This document shows positions 5,987 through 11,687 of a stretch of 15,736 nucleotides of DNA, piece after piece. The notes beneath the pieces were generated by a model. It worked only from the letters and a program-made list of their open reading frames with translations, did not search any database and was not told where the DNA came from. The stretch comes from JAJZJT01 sp049964655 (lineage in GTDB: Bacteria; Actinomycetota; Acidimicrobiia; Acidimicrobiales; RAAP-2), in NCBI GenBank assembly GCA_049964655.1, contig JBMFXC010000062.1, positions 1-15,736 on the forward strand, read 5' to 3'. A program made the position numbers and the translations under genes. Within the stretch, counting starts at the first letter, position 1. Each line of letters opens with the position of its first letter.

Positions 5987-7157
5987 GGCGATCGCCGTCG
6001 TCGGTGTCGGTGCCGACGGCGCTCCGCTCGCCGCGGCACCGGCGGCTGCGCTCGCCGGAGCGGCGCTGGTCGTCGGCGGTCGGGAGCATCTGGCCTTGGC
6101 TCCGGTCGGAGCCCGCACCGTGGTCCTCGGCGCCGACCTCGGCGCCGCGATGGACGCCATCGCCGACGAGCCGGGCAGCGTCTGCGTCCTGGCGTCGGGC
6201 GACCCGGGCTTCTTCGGCGTCGTGCGCCCGCTGGCCGAGCGCTTCGGACCAGACGTCCTCGACGTGCACCCCGGCCCCTCGTCGATCGCCGTGGCCTTCG
6301 GCCGGCTGGGGATCCCCTGGGACGACGCCGCCGTCGTCTCCGCCCACGGACGACCGCTCGCCGAGGCGGTAGCCGTGGCGGCTCGGGCCGCCAAGGTGGC
6401 CGTGCTCACGTCGCCGGCCAACCCTCCGGAGGCGGTCGGCGCGGCGCTGGTTGCCGCCGGCGTGGACGGACGCCAGGTCGTCGTGTGCTCCCGGCTCGGC
6501 ACGGCAGACGAAGCGATCGTCAGGACCGATCTCGCCGGTCTGGCGGCGGGGGTCTTCGACGGGCGATCGGTCGTCGTGCTGCTCGGGAGCGACCCGGTTG
6601 CCCCGACGCCGTCCCTGGCGTGGGGCCGGCCGGTGGAGGCGTTCGCCCACCGGGGCGGCATGATCACGAAAGCCGAGGTGCGCGCCGTCGTGCTCGGCAA
6701 GCTCGCGCTCCCGCCAGCAGGCGTGCTGTGGGACGTCGGTGCCGGGAGCGCCAGCGTCGCCATCGAAGCGGCTGGCCTCTCACCAGGGCTGAAGGTGTAC
6801 GCGGTGGAACGGGACGCCGAGGACGCACACCGGGCGCGGGCGAACGCGGCGGGCCACGGTGTCACCGTCGACGTCGTGACCGGCGAGGCGCCGGCGGCAC
6901 TGGCCGGCCTGCCCGACCCCGACCGGGTCTTCATCGGCGGAGGCGGCCTCGACGTGCTCACCAGCGTGCTCGACCGGCTGGTGCCCGGCGGCCAGGTGGT
7001 CGCTACCTACGCGGCGATGGACCGGGCGGCTGCTGCCGAGGCGCTGCTCGGCAACCTCGTGCAGGTGACGGTCGCTCGCGGGGAACGGCTCGCCGACGGC
7101 GGGCTGCGCCTGGACGCCCACCACCCCGTGTTCGTCGTCTGGGGGCCCGAGCCGTGA
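5979..7157 (+). CDS. cobL: Precorrin-6Y C5,15-methyltransferase, decarboxylating (CbiE-CbiT fusion)
   Basis: Methylates C-5 and C-15 and decarboxylates the acetate at C-12. It is a two-domain protein of 392 aa. Residues 1 to about 210 are a CbiE-type tetrapyrrole methylase (IAVVGVGADG, VLASGDPGFFGVVRPL, VHPGPSSIAVAFGRLGIPW). Residues from about 220 on are a CbiT-type Rossmann methyltransferase (HRGGMITKAEVRAVVL, WDVGAGSASVAIEAA near residue 252, FIGGGGLDVL). The GTG start overlaps cbiD by 8 nt. The fused form matches CobL of aerobic producers, although its neighbours CbiD and CbiG are anaerobic-type; fused CbiET is also known in early-cobalt organisms. The stop overlaps the next GTG start. 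Confidence 0.94.
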   Translation: MPEAIAVVGVGADGAPLAAAPAAALAGAALVVGGREHLALAPVGARTVVLGADLGAAMDAIADEPGSVCVLASGDPGFFGVVRPLAERFGPDVLDVHPGPSSIAVAFGRLGIPWDDAAVVSAHGRPLAEAVAVAARAAKVAVLTSPANPPEAVGAALVAAGVDGRQVVVCSRLGTADEAIVRTDLAGLAAGVFDGRSVVVLLGSDPVAPTPSLAWGRPVEAFAHRGGMITKAEVRAVVLGKLALPPAGVLWDVGAGSASVAIEAAGLSPGLKVYAVERDAEDAHRARANAAGHGVTVDVVTGEAPAALAGLPDPDRVFIGGGGLDVLTSVLDRLVPGGQVVATYAAMDRAAAAEALLGNLVQVTVARGERLADGGLRLDAHHPVFVVWGPEP

Positions 7158-8809
7158 GGGTCGTCGCCGTCTCGGTGACCGAAGCAGGGCGCGCCGCCGC
7201 GGCACGTCTTCCCTACGAGTCGGTCCACGGTTCGCTCGGCGACACCGTGCGGCGGCTGTGGGGAGAGGTCGACGCGCTGGTGCTGCTGGTGGCGACCGGT
7301 GTCGCGGTCCGGGTGGTCGCCCCGCTCCTCACGACCAAGCAGGACGACCCTGGTGTCGTCTGCGTCGACGAGGCCGGTCGGTACGTCGTGGCCCTGTGCG
7401 GGGGCCACGGTGGCGGAGCCAACGCCCTCGCCCGCGAGGTGGCGGCGTTGCTCGGAGCGGAGCCCGTCGTCACGACGGCGACCGACGCCAGCGGCACGCC
7501 CTCGCTCGACGAGCTCCCTGGGTTCCGCGCCGCCGGGGACGTCGCCGGCGTCACCGCGGCGATGCTCGCCGGTCGGTTCCCCCTCGTCGAGGTCGCCGTC
7601 CCCGGTTGGCACGGACCAGCGGCGCTCGAGGCGGGGACGGGGCCCGAGCGGGTCGTGGTCACCGATGCCGCCGGTCCCTTCGAAGAGGGGACCGTGCTCC
7701 TGCACCCGCCCTCGCTCGTCGTCGGGGTCGGTTGCTCGAGCGAGGCGACACCCGAGGAGGTCGGAAGCCTGCTCGAGGCCACGCTGGTCGGGGCAGGGCT
7801 GGCTCGGGCCAGCGTCGACCTGGTTGCCACCATCGACCGTCGGCGGGCGCACCGTTCCGTCACGTCGTTGGGGTTGCCGGTGCGCTCGTTCTCCGCCGAC
7901 GAGCTGGCTCCCGTCCCCGTTCCCCGGCCGAGTCCCGTGGTAGCGGCAGCCGTCGGCACGCCGAGCGTCGCAGAGGCGGCAGCGCTGTTGGCCGCGGGCG
8001 AGGGAGCGGACCTCGTGGTGGCCAAGCAGCGAGCGGCGACGGCCACCGTGGCGATCGCGCGGCGCCGGGCCCCTCAGGGAGCACTGTCGGTCGTGGGGCT
8101 CGGCCCCGGTTCGCCGGCGCACCGGACGCCGGCTGCGGCGAGCGCGGTGCGTTCGGCCGAGGTCGTCATCGGCTACGGGCCGTACGTCGACCAGGCAGCC
8201 GACCTCCTCGTCCCCGGTCAGGTCGTCGAGGTCTCGGCCATCGGCGAGGAGGTCCACCGGGCTCGCCGGGCGCTCGAGGTGGCCGCATCGGGTCGGCGAG
8301 CCGCCCTCGTCTGCTCGGGTGACGCAGGCATCTTCGCCATGGCCTCGATCGTCCTCGAGCTGGCTCCCGAGGTCGCTCCGGGAGTAGCGGTCGACGTCGT
8401 GCCCGGGGTCACCGCCGGGATCGCTGCCGCGTCGCTGCTCGGCGCACCGCTCGGGCACGACCACGCGCTGGTGAGCTTGTCGGACCTGTTGACGCCGTGG
8501 GAAGCCATCGAGCGGCGGCTCCACGCCGTCGGCGAAGCCGACCTCGCCGTCGTGCTCTACAACCCGCGCTCGCGGGCGCGGACCTGGCAGCTCGGTGCCG
8601 CGTTGGACATCCTTCGGAGGTACCGACCGCCTACGACGCCCGTCGGTCTGGTGACCGACGCGGCGAGGGCCGGTGAACGGGTCGAGGTGACGACGCTCGC
8701 CGAGGCGAACCCGGATGCCGTGGGGATGACGACCTGCGTGGTCGTCGGGGCCACGACCACGGGGCTCTATGGTGGCCGCATGGTCACCCCGCGCGGATAC
8801 CAACCGTGA
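7154..8809 (+). CDS. cbiGH: Fused cobalt-precorrin-5A hydrolase and precorrin-3B C17-methyltransferase (CbiG-CobJ/CbiH)
   Basis: 551 aa bifunctional enzyme. Residues 1 to about 300 are CbiG, which opens the delta-lactone and releases acetaldehyde: the N-terminal part has LVLLVATGVAVRVVAPLL and ALCGGHGGGANALAREVA, and the C-terminal part has VVGVGCSSEATPEEV and LVVAKQ. Residues from 309 are CobJ/CbiH, which contracts the ring and methylates C-17 (LSVVGLGPGSPAHRTPAA, IGYGPYVDQ, CSGDAGIFAMA, VVPGVTAGIAAASLLGAPL, VLYNPRSRAR). GTG 7154 overlaps the cobL stop by 4 nt. The CbiG half supports a cobalt-dependent contraction and fits the absence of CobG in the window. Its end overlaps the ferredoxin start. 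Confidence 0.95.
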   Translation: MRVVAVSVTEAGRAAAARLPYESVHGSLGDTVRRLWGEVDALVLLVATGVAVRVVAPLLTTKQDDPGVVCVDEAGRYVVALCGGHGGGANALAREVAALLGAEPVVTTATDASGTPSLDELPGFRAAGDVAGVTAAMLAGRFPLVEVAVPGWHGPAALEAGTGPERVVVTDAAGPFEEGTVLLHPPSLVVGVGCSSEATPEEVGSLLEATLVGAGLARASVDLVATIDRRRAHRSVTSLGLPVRSFSADELAPVPVPRPSPVVAAAVGTPSVAEAAALLAAGEGADLVVAKQRAATATVAIARRRAPQGALSVVGLGPGSPAHRTPAAASAVRSAEVVIGYGPYVDQAADLLVPGQVVEVSAIGEEVHRARRALEVAASGRRAALVCSGDAGIFAMASIVLELAPEVAPGVAVDVVPGVTAGIAAASLLGAPLGHDHALVSLSDLLTPWEAIERRLHAVGEADLAVVLYNPRSRARTWQLGAALDILRRYRPPTTPVGLVTDAARAGERVEVTTLAEANPDAVGMTTCVVVGATTTGLYGGRMVTPRGYQP

Positions 8810-9003
8810 CGGTGCGCACCGCCACCGTCGTGACGATCGACGACCGCTGCACGGGCTGCGGGGCGTGCCTGGCGACGTGCCCCGAGCAGGCCATCCGGCC
8901 CGGGCGCGGTGGCCTCGTGGTGAGCGAGGCCCGTTGCACCGCCTGCCTCGCCTGTATCGAGATCTGCCCGGCGGGTGCCATCAGGGAAGGAGCATGGTGG
9001 TGA
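8806..9003 (+). CDS. Small 2[4Fe-4S] ferredoxin in the cob operon
   Basis: A 65-aa soluble ferredoxin with two complete cluster motifs: C15-x2-C18-x2-C21-x3-C25-P and C44-x2-C47-x2-C50-x3-C54-P. The spacing is that of bacterial-type low-potential ferredoxins. GTG 8806 overlaps the cbiG-cobJ stop (GTGA); the GTGs at 8812 and 8830 are later options that keep both clusters. It sits between the ring-contraction enzyme and cobH and so must be co-expressed with them. No ferredoxin is a standard enzyme of corrin synthesis. It may supply electrons for cobalt reduction before adenosylation, for handling of the metal, or for the FhuF-like protein further right (all inference). Confidence 0.92.
   Translation: MTVRTATVVTIDDRCTGCGACLATCPEQAIRPGRGGLVVSEARCTACLACIEICPAGAIREGAWW
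8987..8992 (+). promoter_or_regulatory. Ribosome binding site that sets the cobH start
   Basis: AAGGAG is a near-perfect Shine-Dalgarno sequence. It is only 1 nt from ATG 8994 but 7 nt from GTG 9000. GTG 9000 also forms the GTGA overlap with the ferredoxin stop that recurs in this operon, so 9000 is the preferred cobH start. Confidence 0.6.
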
Positions 9004-9611
9004 CGGTCCACCCGATCGACGAGGTCCACCCGATCGAGCAGGAGAGCTACCGGATCCTCGAAGGCATGCTCGACCTCGGCGCCTTGCCACCGCTCAGCCG
9101 GGCCGTCGTCGCCCGGGTTGCCCACGCCACGGCCGACCTCGACCTCGCCCGGTCGATGGTGGTCGAGGAGCCGTCGCTCGAAGCGGCCGTGGAGGCGCTC
9201 GCCCACCACGCCCCGGTCGTCGCCGACGTCGAGATGGTCGCTGCCGGCATCTCGGGCGTCGAGGTCTCCTGTTTCCTCTCCCGGGCCGCTCGAGGGGAAC
9301 GTCCGACCCGGAGCGCGGCGGCGATGCGGCTGGCCGTGGAGGAGCACCCAAACGGCGCCATCTTCGTGGTGGGCTGCGCTCCGACCGCCCTGGCCGCGCT
9401 CGTCGAGCTCGGTCGCGCCGGTGCCGTGGACCCGGTCCTCGTCGTCGGCATGCCCGTCGGCTTCGTCGGTGCGGCCGAGGCGAAGGCGGCGTTGCGGGAG
9501 ACGACGCTGCCGGCGGTGAGCAACGTCGGCGACAAGGGGGGTTCGGCCGCCGCCGCCGCCGTGCTGAACGCCCTCGTCCGTGTGGCACGACAGGGGGGTG
9601 GTCGTGCCTGA
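9000..9611 (+). CDS. cobH: Precorrin-8X methylmutase
   Basis: Moves the C-11 methyl group to C-12 to give (hydrogeno)cobyrinic acid (CobH/CbiC). The sequence shows HPIEQESYRILEGMLDLG, then VAHATADLDLARSM with the likely catalytic His42, DVEMVAAGISG, IFVVGCAPTAL and the C-terminal GMPVGFVGAAEAK and SNVGDKGGS, all in family order. 203 aa from GTG 9000, typical length. ATG 8994 would add two residues but lies too close to AAGGAG. The gene end overlaps the cbiX start by 8 nt. Confidence 0.94.
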   Translation: MTVHPIDEVHPIEQESYRILEGMLDLGALPPLSRAVVARVAHATADLDLARSMVVEEPSLEAAVEALAHHAPVVADVEMVAAGISGVEVSCFLSRAARGERPTRSAAAMRLAVEEHPNGAIFVVGCAPTALAALVELGRAGAVDPVLVVGMPVGFVGAAEAKAALRETTLPAVSNVGDKGGSAAAAAVLNALVRVARQGGGRA

Positions 9612-10557
9612 GGCGGTGCTGCTCGTCGCCCACGGCTCACGTTCCGACGCGGGCCAGCACGAGATGGCCGTGCTCGCCCGGGCCGTGGCCGACGAGGAGC
9701 CGGACCGTGCCGTTCGCTTCGGGTACCTCGAGCTGAGCGATCCGCCGGCATCGCGTGCGATGGAGGAGCTCCTCGACAGCGGTGCACGCGACATCGTCGT
9801 GGTGCCCCTCATGCTCCACGCTGCCGGTCATGCCAAGTCGGACGTGCCGGCCGTCGTCCTCGACGCCCGGACGCGCCGCCCCGACGTCCGGATCACCTAC
9901 GGCCGACCCCTGGGTGTCGACCATGCGCTCCTCGAGCTCGGACGCGAGCGCCTCGACGCGGTCGGCGCGCTCGGACTGCCGCTCGCCGTGCTCTCGCGGG
10001 GGACCTCGGACCCCGATGCCAACGCCGAGGCGTACCGGGTTTGCCGGCTCCTCGCCGAGATGAGCGGAGCGCGCTCGGCCGTCGCCGGGTTCGCCGGGGT
10101 CACCTGGCCCGACGTCTACGACGCGCTCGACCAGCTCCGTCGCCTCGGTGCCGAGCGGATCGGCGTGCTGGCGTGGTTCCTCGCCACCGGGGTCCTCCTC
10201 GAGCGGATGCGCGAGGACTACCGTCGCTTCGAGGAGGCCACGGGCATCGAGGTCGTCGACGCCGGCTATCTCGGCACCGGCCCGGTGCTCACGTCGATCG
10301 TCCTCGACCGGATCGCCGAGGCGGTCGAGGGCCGCACCACCCCGAACTGCGACGCCTGCGCCTACCGTCACCCCTACCCCGGCCTCGAGGATCGCGTCGG
10401 CCTTGCCCGTGGCAGCGGCCACTCCCACCTCGCCGCCGACCACCTCGACCACGGCCACTCCCACCTCGCCGCCGACCACCTCGACCACGGCCACTCCCAC
10501 CTCGCCGCCGACCACCTCGACCACGGCCACGGCTCGGAGACGACAGCGACCACGTAA
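9604..10557 (+). CDS. cbiX: Sirohydrochlorin cobaltochelatase, long CbiX form with His-rich repeat tail
   Basis: Inserts Co2+ into sirohydrochlorin without ATP, the entry step of the cobalt-early route. 317 aa: a first CbiX domain with VAHGSRSDAGQ (His10) and PLMLHAAGHAKSDVP (His76); a second, related domain to about residue 245; NCDACAYRH, a CxxC-type motif as in metal- or Fe-S-containing long CbiX proteins; and a tail of three identical 12-residue units HSHLAADHLDHG with 13 histidines in all. His-rich tails are known in some CbiX proteins and may bind or store cobalt. GTG 9604 follows a run of six G (9592-9600 region) at good distance and overlaps cobH by 8 nt. It is the last gene of the operon. 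A general CbiX/SirB chelatase for iron is a less likely alternative. Confidence 0.92.
   Translation: MPEAVLLVAHGSRSDAGQHEMAVLARAVADEEPDRAVRFGYLELSDPPASRAMEELLDSGARDIVVVPLMLHAAGHAKSDVPAVVLDARTRRPDVRITYGRPLGVDHALLELGRERLDAVGALGLPLAVLSRGTSDPDANAEAYRVCRLLAEMSGARSAVAGFAGVTWPDVYDALDQLRRLGAERIGVLAWFLATGVLLERMREDYRRFEEATGIEVVDAGYLGTGPVLTSIVLDRIAEAVEGRTTPNCDACAYRHPYPGLEDRVGLARGSGHSHLAADHLDHGHSHLAADHLDHGHSHLAADHLDHGHGSETTATT
10417..10530 (+). repeat. Three identical 36-bp tandem repeats encoding the CbiX His-rich tail
   Basis: Units at 10417-10452, 10453-10488 and 10489-10524, plus a 6-nt partial copy, are identical base for base. The unit length is a multiple of three, so each copy adds 12 residues including four His. 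No synonymous change separates the copies, which points to recent expansion or homogenisation and possible length variation between strains. Confidence 0.95.
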
Positions 10558-10619
10558 CGGTCGACTACGTAACGGCCGACTACGTAACGGCCGACTACGT
10601 AACGGCCGACTACGTAACG
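10545..10619 (+). repeat. 15-bp tandem repeat carrying the cbiX stop codon
   Basis: The unit is GCCGACTACGTAACG. Copies at 10575, 10590 and 10605 are perfect, the copy at 10560 has one change, and a more diverged copy (three changes) lies at 10545 and contains the cbiX stop. Because the unit is five codons long, each copy repeats an in-frame TAA (10555, 10570, 10585, 10600, 10615). Each full copy holds the palindrome TACGTA. It starts 15 nt after the 36-bp array. Confidence 0.93.
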
Positions 10620-10632
10620 GGATGGTGAGGTG

Positions 10633-10678
10633 CCTCGGGGACCCCGGGCGGGCCGGCACGGTGGGTCCCCGGCCGAGG
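10633..10678. terminator. Hairpin between convergent cbiX and cobK, probable bidirectional terminator
   Basis: CCTCGGGGACCC (10633-10644) pairs with GGGTCC (10663-10668) and CCGAGG (10673-10678), with a CCGG bulge on the 3' side. This gives 12 mostly G-C pairs around a GC-rich loop. It lies between two genes that end toward each other, the usual place for a shared terminator. No T-tract is seen, as is common in high-GC genomes. Confidence 0.55.
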
Positions 10679-10692
10679 TCCCTCCGGCGTGC

Positions 10693-11466
10693 TCAACCCG
10701 AGCGCGGGAGACCGAGCACGGCGCACACCCATGCGAGTGCCTCGGCGGCCGTGCTCGCTGCCGGCCCGGCCGGCGATGGCGGACGGTTGACGACGACGAC
10801 CGCCACGCCCAGGTGGCGGGCAGCCTCGAGCTTGGCGGCGGCGGCATCCCCGCCGCTGTTCTTGGTCACGACGAGGTCGATCTGGTGGCGCTCGAGGAGC
10901 GCCGTCTCTTCCGGCACGGTGAACGGGCCACGTCCGAGCAGGACCGCCGCCGGGTAAAGGGGTAGCTGTCCGGGAGGGTCGATGGTGCGCACCAGCCAGC
11001 TCCTGTGTCCGTCGGAGGCGAGGGCAAAGACCGCCAGCTCGCTGCGACCGGTGGTCAGGAGCACGCGGCGGGAAGGGCCGGCGGCGACCTCCGTGGCCGC
11101 CGCGGCCAGGTCGTCGACAGCGGTCCAGCAGTCTCCCGGCTGCGCTCGCCACGGTGGTCGTTCGAGGCGGAGCCGCGGGACCCCGGCCCGCTCGCACGCC
11201 TCGGACGCGTGCCAGCGCATCACCGCGGCGAAGGGGTGGGTGGCGTCCACCAGCGCTGAGACGTGCTCGGCCCGGAGGTACGAGACGAGCCCGTCGACAC
11301 CGCCGAACCCGCCGACCCGGCGGTGCCCGGGCAGTGGCGCCGGGCTGGCCGTCCGACCGGCCAGCGAGGTGACGACGTCGACGTCGCCCCGGGCCGCCAG
11401 CGCCTCGGCGAGGTAGCTGGCCTCGGCCGTCCCTGCGAGCACGAGGACACGGGGCAGATCGGTCAC
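10693..11466 (-). CDS. cobK: Precorrin-6A / cobalt-precorrin-6A reductase
   Basis: NAD(P)H-dependent reduction of the macrocycle (CobK/CbiJ). Starting from a minus-strand GTG at 11466, the 257-aa protein begins VTDLPRVLVLAGTAEASYLAEAL, with the family's nucleotide-binding GT-A/T-E motif. It continues with VDATHPFAAVMRWHASEACERAGVPRLRLERP, LLTTGRSEL, LLGRGPFTVPEE and VVTKNSGGDAAAAKLEAARHLGVAVVVVNRP, all typical. No Shine-Dalgarno sequence is evident before the GTG, and earlier in-frame codons lie in the reverse complement of the riboswitch, so initiation is weak or leaderless. It is the only minus-strand gene, convergent with cbiX and divergent from cobQ, and is not obviously under either riboswitch. 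Confidence 0.93.
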   Translation of the reverse strand: MTDLPRVLVLAGTAEASYLAEALAARGDVDVVTSLAGRTASPAPLPGHRRVGGFGGVDGLVSYLRAEHVSALVDATHPFAAVMRWHASEACERAGVPRLRLERPPWRAQPGDCWTAVDDLAAAATEVAAGPSRRVLLTTGRSELAVFALASDGHRSWLVRTIDPPGQLPLYPAAVLLGRGPFTVPEETALLERHQIDLVVTKNSGGDAAAAKLEAARHLGVAVVVVNRPPSPAGPAASTAAEALAWVCAVLGLPRSG

Positions 11467-11492
11467 GGTGTTCGCATGGCGAGAGCGGCGAG

Positions 11493-11512
11493 GTCCCTGG
11501 GACTGGTAGCGT
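11493..11512 (+). promoter_or_regulatory. Predicted promoter of the cobQ riboswitch with a dyad
   Basis: TGGTAGCGT (11504-11512) is an extended -10 box (TGN followed by TANNNT). Transcription would start at about 11519, right at the riboswitch P1 stem. GTCCCTGGGAC (11493-11503), a 5-1-5 dyad, lies just upstream of the -10 box, in the same relative place as the palindrome before the other riboswitch. No clear -35 hexamer. Confidence 0.5.
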
Positions 11513-11519
11513 CCGAGGC

Positions 11520-11656
11520 GGTTACAGGGAACGCCGGTGCGAGTCCGGGGCTGTCCCGCAACTGTAGCCGGGGAGCGAACCCCATCTGTGGCCACGGTCC
11601 AACCGGACGGGAAGGCCGGGGCGAGCGTCGATCCGGAAGCCAGGAGACCTGTGGCC
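11520..11656 (+). promoter_or_regulatory. Cobalamin riboswitch in the cobQ leader
   Basis: The aptamer has all major conserved blocks: CAGGGAACGCCGGTGCGAGTC, GGGGCTGTCCCGCAACTGT, CCGGGGAGCGAACCCCA, GGCCACGG, GGGAAGGCCGGGGCGAGC and the B12 box AGCCAGGAGACCTG. P1 can be traced: GGTTACAGG (11520-11528) pairs over nine bases with CCTGTGGCC (11648-11656), with two G-U pairs. It precedes cobQ by about 30 nt and probably represses cobQ, the FhuF-like gene and cobN when adenosylcobalamin is plentiful. With so short a platform and no U-tract, control of translation is more likely than termination. Confidence 0.95.
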
Positions 11657-11661
11657 ACAGG
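11648..11661 (+). promoter_or_regulatory. Palindromic hairpin that competes with P1 of the cobQ riboswitch
   Basis: CCTGTGGCCACAGG is a perfect 14-nt palindrome (5-bp stem, GGCC loop). Its left arm is also the 3' strand of P1, so the two structures exclude each other. GTGGCCAC occurs again inside the aptamer (11588-11595), allowing an aptamer-platform contact of the loop-loop kind known in cobalamin riboswitches. The cobQ ribosome site GGGAG (11674-11678) is 12 nt further on. Confidence 0.5.
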
Positions 11662-11687
11662 AGAGCTCGACGCGGGAGACGTCACGG

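Noticed and set aside
10417..10619. CRISPR array (36-bp repeats)
   Set aside because: The 36-bp units are directly adjacent with no spacers and are in frame as the CbiX tail; the 15-bp array also lacks spacers.
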